From: Clostridium sp.
GTDB lineage: Bacteria; Bacillota; Clostridia; Clostridiales; Clostridiaceae
Length of the DNA: 64,000 nt
Reading direction: 5' to 3'
Assembly (NCBI RefSeq): GCF_026168755.1
Contig: NZ_JAPFDR010000008.1
Span: 43,785 to 107,784 of the forward strand
A program made the position numbers and the translations under genes. How positions within the stretch are numbered: the first letter of the stretch is position 1; each line of letters starts with the position of its first letter. The notes beneath the pieces are model-generated. The model saw nothing but the letters and a program-made list of their open reading frames with translations, did not search any database and had not been told where the DNA came from. This document shows positions 9,301 through 19,188 of this stretch, piece after piece.

Positions 9301-12300
9301 GGAATAACATATACTATTAAGTTAACAGAATCGCTTGAAGATGGTAATACTGTAACTATTAAGGCTAAAGATATTAAAGATTTAGCAGGAAATAAATTAG
9401 AAGATAAAACAATTACTACAACTTATCATAAAGATAATAAAGTAATTGAAAGTGATACTATAGATGTAAGTGAAGGTAAGAAAATATCAGATGCAGAAAA
9501 ATCTCTTAATTCAAACAATGGATTTACTGTTTCTGCAACAGTAAAGACAGAATCAAAGGGAAGTACTGTTTCACAAGAAAATGGTTATGATTTAGGAATC
9601 AATAAAGATGGAAAAGCATGCTTCACATTAAATGGTGCAACAGCAATATCTGAAGAGGCTATTAATGATAATGTTGAACATGTGATAACTGGTGTAAAAG
9701 AAAATAACGGTATTCTAAAATTATATGTTGATGGAGAGCTTGTTGGATCTGCATATAATAAAGAAAATAGATACTTTAAAGTGAATGCTGGAGCAACCAC
9801 AATTGGAAGTAAAGACTTTATAGGAAAAGTTGGAGTTACTGTATATGATACTGCTTACGGTTATGATGTAGTAAGAGAACTTTCTAACCCAAGTAATGAA
9901 CGTAAACCTCTAGATACTACCGGAATGACAGTAAGTGTACCAAATACTAGTGAAGGAAATAAGGATAAGATTTTTGATAATGATCCTACAACTTTCTGGA
10001 CAAGCGCTGAAGTAAGTGATGGTATTACTAAGGGTAATCCATACCTAGAAATTGATCTTAATGGTTCATATATCATTGATAGGGTAGATTATACAAAACG
10101 TTTTTACAATGCATCAGAGAATATTTGGAAGTGTACTGGTAACTTACGCGATTATGTTTTAGAAATAAGCAATGATGGTGGTAAAACATGGAGTGAGGTT
10201 AAATCAGGAGAAACATTTAAAGATGAATCATTTACTGAAAAGGGAAATGGAGGAACTACTGAAATAACCTTTGATCCAGTTGAAGCTACTAATATTCGTA
10301 TTAGTGGAACAGAGTCTTATCACTGGCAAGCTGAAAATGTTAATAAGTTTATGACTGTTGGTGATATTAAGGTTTTCGGAGAGAAAGAAGTATCTACTAA
10401 TCTTGCATTAAATAAAGAGGTTATTGGTAAATGGACAAAAACTAATGAAAATGTAAATGTAAATGGAGATAAACCATTATCAAATGCAGTTAATGGTAAT
10501 AAGACATTAAATGACTATGCGGATTTTGGAAAAGATGATAGTAAAGATTCTTCTTATATTCAAGTTGATCTTGGTAAAGTTAGTGATGTTGAATCTATTA
10601 ACCTATACCGTTACTGGAATGGTGGAAGAAGATACAATGGAACTGTTATAGCATTATCTGAAACAGAAGCTTTTGATAATCCTGTAATAGTTTATAATTC
10701 AGATGCTGAAAATGTACATGGATTAGGTGTAGGAACAGATTCTACTTATGCAGAAACTGAAGCTGGAAAAGCAATTAAATTGAAGGAAGTAACAAAAGCA
10801 AGATATGTACGTGTTTATATGCATGGAAGCAGTGCAGGTGATACAAATCATATAATAGAGCTAGAAGTTATGGGAAAACAAAATAGGGATCCAGAAGTAT
10901 CTATTGATATAACTACTTTAATTGATAGACTTACTGAACTAAATGAGGTAGATACTACTAATGCTACAAAAAATAGTGTAATAGAGTTCAATAAATTAAT
11001 GAAAGAAGGATATGACTTATTATCAAATGTTAAGACAGAAGAAGATATTGATAATATGCTTGCTAAACTAGAAAATGCAGAAGAAATTTTAGTTAATACA
11101 AGTGAACTTAAAACAGCTATTAAAGAAGCAAAAGATGTTGTAGCTATAAAGACAACTAGTAGTGCTAAAGAATTAATTTCTAAAGTAGAAGAAGCAGAAG
11201 CTTTATTAATTAATGGAACTACAGAAAGTATCAAAACAATAATTGAAGAGTTAAATGTGGCTAAATCAAGCGATAAACTTGTTGATCGTGGTAACACAGA
11301 AGAATTAGCAGATTTAATAGAATCTTATGAAGCATTAAAAGAATCAGATTATACTAAAGAGTCATGGGATTCATATAAGGCTAAACTTGATGAAGCAGTT
11401 GCTATTGTTAAAGATAATAGCAATAGTTCACAAGCAGATGTAGATGCTGCAAAAACAGCTCTTGAAAGTGCAAAAAATGCCCTTGTAGAAGCTCCTGTTG
11501 TAACAGAAGTAAATAAGGATGAACTTAAGAAGGCTATTGAGAAAGCTGAAAAAGTAGATGAAAACGCTTATACAAATACATCTTATGATGTTATGAAAGC
11601 TGCATATAATCGTGCTATAGAATTTATGAATAGTAATACTGTTACACAAGATCAAGTTAATGAAGCAACAAAGTCATTAGAAGATTCATTAAATGCACTT
11701 GAAAAACGTGCAGATGTGACAGAAGCAGAAAAGCTTTTAACTAGTATACAAAAAGAAAATCTTAAAGCGGATGAATATACAGAAGAAAGTTGGAACACAT
11801 TTGAAAAAGCTAAAGAATATTTAGAAGCAGCAGTTAAAGATAATTCTGATATAAGTGAATCTAAGATTAATGAGCTTATTAAAGCACTTAATGATGCAAA
11901 AGACAACCTTGAGAAAGCATATCCAAAGGTTGATAAATCAGAACTTGAAAGCTTATATAACGCAAATAAAGATAAGAAGGATGAAGGTTATACAAGCAGT
12001 AGTTGGAATACGTTCCAAAATGCATTGAAAATAGCTGATGCAATCCTTAAAAATGAAAATGCAACACAAGAACAAGTTAATAATGCTTTAGATAGTTTAG
12101 TAAAAGCAATTGATGAATTAGAAGAAAAACAAGAGGAGCCACAAACAGAAGAAGTAAATAAAGATAAGTTACAAGAGTTGTATGATGCAAACAAAAATAA
12201 AAAGCAGGATAATTATACAGATGCTTCTTGGAATATATTTAATACTTCTTTAAACGAAGCAAAGGCGGTACTAGATAATAGTAAAACTACTCAAGAGGAG

Positions 12301-12558
12301 GTTGATAAAGCTTTAGCTAATTTAGAAGAAGCTATTAAGAACTTAAAAGAAAAGACTAAAGATCCATCAACTAATACAAATCAATCAGGAAATAATTCAG
12401 GTGGACAAGAATCTTGTAAAAATAATTCTAATACGAATAATTTACCACAAACAGGAGGAACTAATTCTATAGTAGTAGCATTAGCTTCTATAGTATTAAT
12501 AGTTATAGGAACATTCTTTTTATTTAATAAAAAAAGAATAAATAATAATGTTAAATAG
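6337..12558 (+). pseudogene. GH101 endo-alpha-N-acetylgalactosaminidase, LPXTG-anchored, interrupted by one in-frame TGA
   Basis: One frame of 2,073 codons encodes a cell-wall mucinase releasing core-1 O-glycan from Ser/Thr. In order: signal peptide (1-32, cleavage after 'TVKA'), CBM32-like domain (~105-265), a mutarotase-like domain, the GH101 barrel (to ~850), an Ig-like domain (~950-1030), a LamG-like region, CBM32-like domains (~1190-1510), five FIVAR-type repeats (~1655-2005) and an LPQTG sortase signal (2036-2040) with helix and basic tail. TGA at 8236-8238 (residue 634) falls in 'YWK*DGF', directly before the presumed nucleophile Asp635; Trp (TGG) is expected. A candidate acid/base is Glu675 in 'MWEAW'. 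No other stop occurs. If the stop is real, the product is a 633-residue secreted, non-catalytic fragment. CGT arginine codons are unusually frequent compared with neighbours, suggesting transfer. Confidence 0.9.
8236..8238 (+). other. In-frame TGA at the catalytic motif of GH101
   Basis: The codons read TAT TGG AAG TGA GAT GGT TTT. A single G-to-A change from TGG would create this stop. Neighbouring genes use TGA as a normal terminator (for example yceG at 20733), so the code is standard. I see no convincing SECIS-like hairpin directly downstream. Confidence 0.9.
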
Positions 12559-12575
12559 GATATAAGCTAAATAAG

Positions 12576-12629
12576 GAGCAGCTAGAAAGTTATTAAATAA
12601 TACCTTTCTAGCTAGCTCTTATATTTTTT
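12576..12629 (+). terminator. Terminator after GH101
   Basis: GAGCAGCTAGAAAG (12576-12589) pairs with CTTTCTAGCTAGCTC (12604-12618) with a small bulge, followed by TTATATTTTTT. Confidence 0.8.
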
Positions 12630-12641
12630 ATAAGTAAAAAT

Positions 12642-12694
12642 AAAAACGTTCCTAGAATATATACCGGGGGAAGGTATTTTCTAGGAACGTTTTT
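12642..12694. terminator. Second perfect hairpin, symmetric, terminator or small RNA
   Basis: A perfect 16-bp inverted repeat: AAAAACGTTCCTAGAA (12642-12657) with TTCTAGGAACGTTTTT (12679-12694). It encloses an inner 5-bp stem (ATACC/GGTAT) and a purine loop GGGGGAA. The A-tract and T-tract on the two sides fit a bidirectional terminator. It directly follows another terminator, which makes a separate role possible. Confidence 0.6.
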
Positions 12695-13012
12695 AATGGG
12701 GGAAAATTTATTTAATACTTTATGATTAAAGTATAGTATATAAATTTGTCAATTGTGTTTCAATTTAATGAAGTTGATGTGTTTAAATTAATATAAGAAT
12801 TGTACTTGGGTAATAATGTAAAGTGATTTATAATAGTTTTATATTAAGGAATGTAAACAAGGAAGTAATTATTAAGTAAGAAATTTATTAATATTGTATT
12901 CGTTAGAAGAAAATGATTAATAGCTCAAGGAATAGCAAAGGCTATAGATATAGATGTTATAGAATTTAAAATAGAAAAATAATTATGTAATAAAAAGAAT
13001 TAATAGTATATC
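12695..13012. other. Non-coding stretch with a possible gene remnant
   Basis: AT-rich and without a supported gene. At 12917-12982 a short frame reads 'LIAQGIAKAIDIDVIEFKIEK' and stops. It looks like a protein C-terminus cut off by an upstream TGA (12914-12916) and lacks a start. It may be a decayed gene end; I cannot identify it. Confidence 0.35.
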
Positions 13013-13023
13013 GGAGGAAGTAA

Positions 13024-14781
13024 ATGAAAAAGAATGCAGCATTAAGAGAATTTAAAAAATTAAAAAGTCAAATAAATCAAATAGAAGAAATAGTACATCA
13101 TTCTAAGGTAGGAGCATTAATAGAACAAGAAACTTCTATTAGAAAGAAGATTAGATTACTTAAAGAAATGGAAAAGGAAGGGTTTAAGGAGTATCAAGAT
13201 GTATGTGATAGATATGAAGAAATACTAGAAGATGCTTCTAAGAGAATACTTGAAGATTATAATAAAAAAAATAATACTGATTTTGATTTTTATGAAGTAG
13301 TTAGAGGAAATTATAATACATTTTTAAATTCAGGTGTTATGACAGTTCTTACTAAACAACATGTACCAAAGCTTATTGGGGAAGCTTTTGAAGAGGCATT
13401 CCCAGACAATCCAAAAGATGAATATATGGTAACAAGAAGAATGAAAAGAAAAATATACATTCATCTTGGAGATACAAACACAGGAAAAACTTATAATGCA
13501 GTAGAAAGACTTAAAACAGCTAAAAAAGGCGTATATTTATCTCCACTTAGAATTCTTGCCTTAGAGAACTATGATAAATTAAATAATGAAGGCATAGTTT
13601 GTGATTTGATGACAGGGGAGGAAGAAATAATAAAAGAAAATTCAACACATGTTTCTTGTACTATAGAAAAGGTTAATTTAAAACAAAGCTATGATATTGC
13701 TGTAATTGATGAAATTCAAATGATTAATGACACGCAAAGAGGAATAGCATGGAGTAGAGCAGTTTTAGGGCTTAGATGTAATGAAATTCATATTTGTGGT
13801 GCAATGAATGCTAAGGAATTATTAATTAAAGTATTAGAGGATTGTGAAGATGATTATGAAATTAAGGAATATCATAGAAATATACCTTTAATAGTTGAAA
13901 CTAAAAATTTTAGTTATAATGATGTTCAAGAAGGAGATGCTATTGTAGTATTTTCGAAAAAGAGAGTATTAGAAATAGCACAAGATTATTCAAATAAAAA
14001 TATAAAAACTAGTATTATTTACGGCGATTTACCACCAGAAGTTAGAAAGATGCAATATGAACAATTTATAAATAAAGAAAATAAAGTTTTGGTAACAACA
14101 GATGCTATTGGAATGGGTGTTAATCTGCCTATAAGAAGAATAATATTTATGGCTATAAGAAAGTTTGATGGGGAAGAGGTACGAGAATTAACATCTCAAG
14201 AAGTTAAACAGATTGCGGGAAGAGCAGGTAGAAAAGGAATATACGATACAGGGTATGTTGCTGGAGTTTCAGATACTCACAATTTTATTAGTAGAAAGTT
14301 AGAAGTAAAGGATGAGATTATAAAGCAGGCAGTAATAGGTCCATCAGAAGCAATTTTAACTATAAAAAGTTTACCGCTGAATGAAAAATTAGTGCTATGG
14401 AAAACTAGAGAATCAAAGATAGACTACTATACAAAGATGGATATAAGTGAATATCTATTAATATTGGAGAAAATAAAGAGATATAAGCTTAAAGAAGAAT
14501 ATCAATGGGATCTATTAAAAGTTCCTTTTGATGTTGCAAGTGATGAGCTTATGAACAAATTTTTAGAGTATGTAGATGAAATTTTTGTTGCTAAGTTAGA
14601 TGAAATAACAAAGCCTACATGTTTTACAGGAAACCTTGATGATTTAGAAATTTATTATCAAAAAATTAATATGTATTATTCTTTCTCTAAGATATTTAAC
14701 TTAAAGTTTGATGTGGATTGGGTATACTCAGAAAGACTTAGAGTTAGCCAAGATATAAATGAAATTTTAGTGAAAATATAG
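13024..14781 (+). CDS. SUV3-like DEAD/DEAH-box RNA helicase
   Basis: A 585-residue superfamily 2 helicase. An N-terminal helical region (1-140) is followed by Walker A 'GDTNTGKT' (149-156), the Walker B box 'DEIQ' (229-232), motif IVa/V 'VLVTTDAIGMGVNLP' and motif VI 'QIAGRAGRKG' (396-405). The DEIQ box and the layout after motif VI match the SUV3 family, ATP-driven 3'-5' RNA helicases that in mitochondria work with RNA decay exonucleases. A GGAGG site 6 bases before ATG 13024 fixes the start. It is monocistronic, ended by its own terminator, directly upstream of the Ter cluster. Any link to that cluster is only positional. Confidence 0.88.
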   Translation: MKKNAALREFKKLKSQINQIEEIVHHSKVGALIEQETSIRKKIRLLKEMEKEGFKEYQDVCDRYEEILEDASKRILEDYNKKNNTDFDFYEVVRGNYNTFLNSGVMTVLTKQHVPKLIGEAFEEAFPDNPKDEYMVTRRMKRKIYIHLGDTNTGKTYNAVERLKTAKKGVYLSPLRILALENYDKLNNEGIVCDLMTGEEEIIKENSTHVSCTIEKVNLKQSYDIAVIDEIQMINDTQRGIAWSRAVLGLRCNEIHICGAMNAKELLIKVLEDCEDDYEIKEYHRNIPLIVETKNFSYNDVQEGDAIVVFSKKRVLEIAQDYSNKNIKTSIIYGDLPPEVRKMQYEQFINKENKVLVTTDAIGMGVNLPIRRIIFMAIRKFDGEEVRELTSQEVKQIAGRAGRKGIYDTGYVAGVSDTHNFISRKLEVKDEIIKQAVIGPSEAILTIKSLPLNEKLVLWKTRESKIDYYTKMDISEYLLILEKIKRYKLKEEYQWDLLKVPFDVASDELMNKFLEYVDEIFVAKLDEITKPTCFTGNLDDLEIYYQKINMYYSFSKIFNLKFDVDWVYSERLRVSQDINEILVKI

Positions 14782-14787
14782 GATTAT

Positions 14788-14833
14788 AACTATCTCAAAA
14801 TTATATTTTTTAATTTTGAGATAGTTAATTTTT
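14788..14833 (+). terminator. Terminator after the helicase gene
   Basis: AACTATCTCAAAATTA (14788-14803) pairs perfectly with TAATTTTGAGATAGTT (14811-14826), followed by AATTTTT. Confidence 0.85.
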
Positions 14834-14864
14834 ATGTAGTTTAATATTTATATAATTATTTTGT

Positions 14865-14870
14865 TATAAT
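14865..14870 (+). promoter_or_regulatory. -10 box upstream of the Ter biosynthetic operon
   Basis: TATAAT at 14865-14870 lies about 60 bases before the first gene. No strong -35 hexamer is seen at the right distance, so the call rests on the -10 box and its position after a terminator. Confidence 0.4.
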
Positions 14871-14929
14871 TATATAGGAATTAACTATCACAAAAGTAAT
14901 TAATAGGTATTATAAAGGAGTATTAACAA

Positions 14930-16042
14930 TTGAGATATTTAAATGAATATAAAAAAGATCTATTCTATAAAGAACCAATAGAGTTTAATAAGAATTCTAA
15001 TAAGGATATATTAAAATATGCAGTAGGCGCTAATTTATATATGAATGGAGAAAAAAATTTTTATGAAAAGATAATTAATGGAGATTTTAATGAGTTAGGT
15101 ACAATTTCTATTTGTTTTGAGGATGCAACTAGGAATAGTGAGGTTGAGGATGCTGAGAACAATGTAGTTAAAATGCTGGATGATTTAGCAAATTATATTG
15201 AGAATATAGATGTTATAAATAATATTCCCCTTATTTTTTTTAGAGTGAGAAATTATAATCAATTTCTTAGATTCACTTCAAAATTAAAAGCTGATCATTT
15301 TAAATATATTACTGGATTTATTTTTCCGAAGTTTGCAACTGAAAATTCAATAGCTTATCTTGAATACACAAAGGAGCTTTCAGAAAAGTATAATGAAGTT
15401 CTATATGCTATGCCTATTTTAGAAAGTGAGGGGATTATTTATAAAGAAACTAGGATCCAAGAATTAATTAATATAAAAGAAGTAATAGATGATTATTCAG
15501 ATATTATTTTAAATATTAGAGTTGGGGGTACTGATTTTTCTTCTAAATTTGGATTGAGGAGAAGTATTGATTCAAGTATTTACAATATAAGAGTAGTCTG
15601 TGATTGTTTAATTGATATTATAAATATGTTTTTAAGAGATGGACAGGACTATGTTATTTCAGCACCAGTTTGGGAATATTTTTCTGAAGATATAAAATCT
15701 AGAGAAGTTTGTGGATTGATAAATGAAATAAAAAGTGATAAAGAAAATGGGTTTTGTGGTAAAACAATAATTCATCCAAGTCAAATTAAATATGTAAATT
15801 CATTATATACAGTTACTTATGAGGAATATATAGATGCTAAGGTTATAATTGATTCTCATAAAGATGGAGGAGTATTTAAGGGTTACGGTGGAAATAAGAT
15901 GAATGAGGTAAAACCACACTTTAATTGGGCTAAGAAAGTTATGAGTAGAGCTGAAATCTTTGGGGTGTTAAAAGAAGGAGTATCAAATGAGGATTTATAT
16001 AAGGAAGATAATTTTAGTAGTAAATCTATAGAAGTATTATAA
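14930..16042 (+). CDS. CitE/HpcH-like C-C bond lyase of the Ter biosynthetic module
   Basis: A 370-residue protein related to the HpcH/HpaI aldolase and citrate-lyase beta superfamily. 'GTISICFEDA', 'IPLIFFRVRN', 'YAMPILESEGI' and 'ILNIRVGGTDFSSKFGLRR' are barrel strands with acidic metal-binding positions, and 'GKTIIHPSQIKYVN' is the characteristic C-terminal motif. Start is TTG at 14930, 9 bases after AAAGGAG; no ATG nearby fits as well. It opens an operon with the PRTase-TRSP, StiP and HAD genes. That set is known from Ter-linked clusters and is proposed to make a nucleoside-like metabolite. Its substrate is unknown. Confidence 0.8.
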   Translation: MRYLNEYKKDLFYKEPIEFNKNSNKDILKYAVGANLYMNGEKNFYEKIINGDFNELGTISICFEDATRNSEVEDAENNVVKMLDDLANYIENIDVINNIPLIFFRVRNYNQFLRFTSKLKADHFKYITGFIFPKFATENSIAYLEYTKELSEKYNEVLYAMPILESEGIIYKETRIQELINIKEVIDDYSDIILNIRVGGTDFSSKFGLRRSIDSSIYNIRVVCDCLIDIINMFLRDGQDYVISAPVWEYFSEDIKSREVCGLINEIKSDKENGFCGKTIIHPSQIKYVNSLYTVTYEEYIDAKVIIDSHKDGGVFKGYGGNKMNEVKPHFNWAKKVMSRAEIFGVLKEGVSNEDLYKEDNFSSKSIEVL

Positions 16043-16067
16043 AAAGGATATTAAAGAGGATTGGACT

Positions 16068-17225
16068 ATGAGTGTAGATATTAATATAAGAGAAAATAAA
16101 TATAATTTAAATTTAAATGACTTAATAATAATGGGAAAAAGAATTAACAATAATAAAAGAAATTTTTTATTTATAAGTAAGGTATTAGGAAAACATATTG
16201 AAGCTAAGCCGAAGGTATGTAAAGAAATAGGCTTGAAGTTAGCTAGATTAATTTTTGATAAAGAAGAAAAAAGCTATAAAAATAATGAAAAAATATGTGT
16301 AATAGGATTTGCTGAAACAGCAACAGGGTTAGGAATGGCTGTAGCATCATATATTAAAAATTGTTATTATATCACTACTACTAGGGAATGTATAACAGAG
16401 TTAAAATCTATTTTTAAATTTGAGGAAGAGCATTCCCATGCAACAACACATAAATGTTTTCCATTAGATAAGGACAAGCTTGTTAATTCAGAAAAAATAA
16501 TTTTAGTAGATGATGAGATAACAACTGGTAAATCCATGATAAATATAATAAAAGAATTAAAAAAGGTTACTAATGCAAAAAAATTCATTATATTAAGCAT
16601 TTTAGATTGGAGAAATGAAGAGCATAGAAAGGCATATGATTATTTAGTTAATGAAGAAAATATTAATGTAGAAGTTTTATCCTTAATATCAGGAGATATA
16701 AAAGTAAGGGATATAACTACCTATATAGATACTAATGATGAAGTAATAAATGATACTGCTGATGTTTTAAATTATAATGTTTTAGATAGAGTTGACTTAA
16801 AGACAAGCTATGAAAAAGAAGTTGAAAGTTATTTGTTACATACAGGAAGGTTTGGAGTTGAATTTAGTGAAATAGAAGCATTAGAAAGTAAGTGTAAATA
16901 TATAGCTAATAGACTTCAAGGTTTAATTGGATGTAATGAAAAAATACTAGTATTAGGACATGGAGAAAATATATATATTCCTTGTAGAATAGCATCTTAT
17001 ATAAAGGGAGATGTTTATTTTAAGAGTACTACAAGAAGTCCAATTTATTGTGAAGATGTTGATGGTTACCCTATAAAAGAAAAACATGTATTTTATCATA
17101 AAGGAGTAAAGTATTATTTTTATAATAAAAGTGAAATTGAAAAAAAGTATGATAAGGTAATTTTGATAACAGAAGATGATTTAAATATTAAATTAACAAA
17201 CAATATTATTATAGTAAGGGTTTAG
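16068..17225 (+). CDS. Phosphoribosyltransferase fused to TRSP domain
   Basis: A 385-residue two-domain protein. The N-terminal half is a type I PRTase with 'IGFAETATGLGMAVA' and the PRPP loop 'VDDEITTGK' (147-155). The C-terminal half is the TRSP domain, named for its conserved tetrad, seen here at residues 322-325 in 'KSTTRSPI'. The pair is a hallmark of the biosynthetic operon attached to Ter systems, presumably forming or breaking an N-glycosidic bond in a nucleotide-like product. It lies 25 bases after the CitE-like gene with a plausible ribosome site (AAAGAGG). The product is inferred from published comparative genomics and not shown here. Confidence 0.85.
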   Translation: MSVDINIRENKYNLNLNDLIIMGKRINNNKRNFLFISKVLGKHIEAKPKVCKEIGLKLARLIFDKEEKSYKNNEKICVIGFAETATGLGMAVASYIKNCYYITTTRECITELKSIFKFEEEHSHATTHKCFPLDKDKLVNSEKIILVDDEITTGKSMINIIKELKKVTNAKKFIILSILDWRNEEHRKAYDYLVNEENINVEVLSLISGDIKVRDITTYIDTNDEVINDTADVLNYNVLDRVDLKTSYEKEVESYLLHTGRFGVEFSEIEALESKCKYIANRLQGLIGCNEKILVLGHGENIYIPCRIASYIKGDVYFKSTTRSPIYCEDVDGYPIKEKHVFYHKGVKYYFYNKSEIEKKYDKVILITEDDLNIKLTNNIIIVRV

Positions 17226-17230
17226 AGATT

Positions 17231-18310
17231 GTGGAGAATATAAATTTAGTCAAACATAGTTATAAAGAAGATTGTATATTTTTACTTAAGGATTTAACTG
17301 ATAAAATAAAGGAAATTACAATAGAAGAAAAAGAAGAGTTGATAAGAAGTGGAGTAAATTATTCGGAGATTATTTCAAAAGAAAGTATACCAAGTGAAGA
17401 TATTAAAAATATATTTCTTAATATTTTAAATAGGGATAAGAAGGTAATTGCATATTATGTTGCAAAGATAGCGGAAATAATATATAGGAAAAAAGGTAAT
17501 GAGCTAGTAATTGTTTCTTTAGCTAGAGCAGGAACCCCTTATGGAATACTAATTAAAAGATATTTGAAGTTTAAATATAAAGTAGATATACCACACTATA
17601 GTATATCTATTATAAGAGGTAAGGGAATAGATTCTAATGCATTAAAATATATTTTAAGTGAACATAAGGAGGCAAATATACAGTTTGTTGATGGATGGAC
17701 TGGGAAAGGCTCTATAACAAAAGAATTAAATAAATCTGTAGATATTTTTAATAATGAAAATAAAGCTAATATAGATAGTTCATTAGCTGTTATTTCAGAT
17801 CCGGCAAAGTTATGTAAAGTATGTGGTACAAGAGAGGACTTTGGAATAGCTACATGTTGTTTAAATTCAACAGTAAGTGGATTGATAAGTAGAACAATTC
17901 ATAATGAAAGGTACATTGGTAAGGATGATTTTCATGGAGCCAAGACTCTATATTATTTAAGTAATGAAGATTATTCACAATATTTTATTGATGAAATAAG
18001 TAATGAATTTAAGAATATAAGTATTGGTTATGAGGATTTGACTTTAGAAATTGAAGATAAAGAGTATTCAATTAAGGTTGTTAATAAGATAAGAGAATTA
18101 TATGATGTTAATAATATAAATAATATTAAGTTAAGTGTAGGAGAGTCAGCTAGAGTTTTATTAAGAAGAGATCCTAGAATCGTATTAGTTAAAAATAAAA
18201 ATGATAAAAATGTAGAGCATATACTTAAGTTAGCAGAGGAAAAAGGAGTAAAAGTTATTGAATATAAAGATAGTGACTATAATTGTATTTCAATAATTAA
18301 TGAAAGATAA
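17231..18310 (+). CDS. StiP-family protein with PRTase-like core and PELOTA RNA-binding domain
   Basis: A 359-residue protein. The N-terminal and central part resembles the StiP family (annotated in databases as a cysteine protease, though related to PRTases), with 'VSLARAGTPYGILIKRYLKFKY' and 'FVDGWTGKGSI' as signatures. The last ~80 residues ('LSVGESARVLLRRDPRIVLVKN...') form a PELOTA-type L7Ae-like RNA-binding domain. It starts at GTG 17231, five bases after the TRSP gene, and its stop abuts the HAD gene, so translation is probably coupled. PELOTA hints that RNA or a nucleotide is the substrate. Whether it acts as protease or transferase is unresolved. Confidence 0.8.
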   Translation: MENINLVKHSYKEDCIFLLKDLTDKIKEITIEEKEELIRSGVNYSEIISKESIPSEDIKNIFLNILNRDKKVIAYYVAKIAEIIYRKKGNELVIVSLARAGTPYGILIKRYLKFKYKVDIPHYSISIIRGKGIDSNALKYILSEHKEANIQFVDGWTGKGSITKELNKSVDIFNNENKANIDSSLAVISDPAKLCKVCGTREDFGIATCCLNSTVSGLISRTIHNERYIGKDDFHGAKTLYYLSNEDYSQYFIDEISNEFKNISIGYEDLTLEIEDKEYSIKVVNKIRELYDVNNINNIKLSVGESARVLLRRDPRIVLVKNKNDKNVEHILKLAEEKGVKVIEYKDSDYNCISIINER

Positions 18311-19078
18311 ATGGAGAAGATATTTTTTATTACTGATTTAGATAGAACAATAATACATTCTAAACATAGCGGTTATAGATGCGTTGAAAAGCTTGGTTAT
18401 AAGGAAATAACATATATGACTGATTATGCTTATGAGAAGTTACAGGAGTTATTAAAAAGAGAAGAGTTTATTTTTATACCATGTACTATGAGAAATATCA
18501 ATCAAACATTAAGAGTTGATTTTATAAGAAGTTATAATCCGAAAATTATAATATGTACAAATGGAGCTCAAATTTATATTAATGGAAAACTTGATGAAGT
18601 TTGGGACAAGCAAATGAAATCTCTATGTGATAAAAATGAATTAGATAAAAATATTAAATATCTTGAAAATTTAAAAGAAGAATATAAGGAACTTATAGGG
18701 ATTATAGAAGTAAGAAATATTGAAGATTTTTATATTACTGTAAAGTGCGTAGATTCAAATGAAGCAGATAAATTTTACAATATAATAAGTAATAGCTTTG
18801 ATAAAAGTATTAATGTTTTAAAAATAGAAGCTAAAATATTTATTATTCATAATAGAATAAATAAGGTATATGCAGTGGATTATATTATTGAAAGATTTAA
18901 TATAAAGAAATTAATTACATCTGGTGATACAGAGGTTGATAGAGAATTCACTAGTAGAGGAATAACAATTTTACCTAAGCATAGTTCTTTCAAATATGAA
19001 AAAGCTATAATAACAGAAAAAAGCAAAATACATGCTACAGAAGAGATTTTAGATTATATAGAAGAAATTATTGGATAA
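18311..19078 (+). CDS. HAD-superfamily phosphatase of the Ter biosynthetic module
   Basis: A 255-residue HAD hydrolase. Motif I is 'FFITDLDRTIIHS', with a DxD nucleophile pair; motif II is probably in 'FIPCTMRN'; motif III/IV is 'LITSGDTEVDREF'. A C2-type cap lies between. Its ATG is the next base after the StiP stop codon, indicating strict co-translation. In this cluster type the HAD enzyme is thought to dephosphorylate the nucleotide-like intermediate. The substrate is unknown. A 110-base gap separates it from yceG. Confidence 0.85.
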   Translation: MEKIFFITDLDRTIIHSKHSGYRCVEKLGYKEITYMTDYAYEKLQELLKREEFIFIPCTMRNINQTLRVDFIRSYNPKIIICTNGAQIYINGKLDEVWDKQMKSLCDKNELDKNIKYLENLKEEYKELIGIIEVRNIEDFYITVKCVDSNEADKFYNIISNSFDKSINVLKIEAKIFIIHNRINKVYAVDYIIERFNIKKLITSGDTEVDREFTSRGITILPKHSSFKYEKAIITEKSKIHATEEILDYIEEIIG

Positions 19079-19188
19079 AAGGTAAAATTAATGTGCTAAA
19101 GCAAGGAAAATGTTGAAAGGAAAGTATTAAATAGGTTAAAATTTAGATGTAAGGTCTATTTTAAAAAAGTAAGGGGTTTATTTGTAAA

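Noticed and set aside
9585..12194. Several minus-strand open frames under GH101
   Set aside because: They are antisense shadows of the repeat-rich coding region, with no ribosome sites and Ser/Leu-rich composition typical of reverse frames.
8314..12558. Independent 1,414-residue gene starting at ATG 8314
   Set aside because: It is the continuation of the GH101 frame from the TGA, starts inside the catalytic barrel, and lacks a ribosome site and signal peptide.
12917..12982. Short frame 'LIAQGIAKAIDIDVIEFKIEK' as a gene
   Set aside because: It has no start codon or ribosome site and an immediate upstream stop; kept only as a possible remnant.
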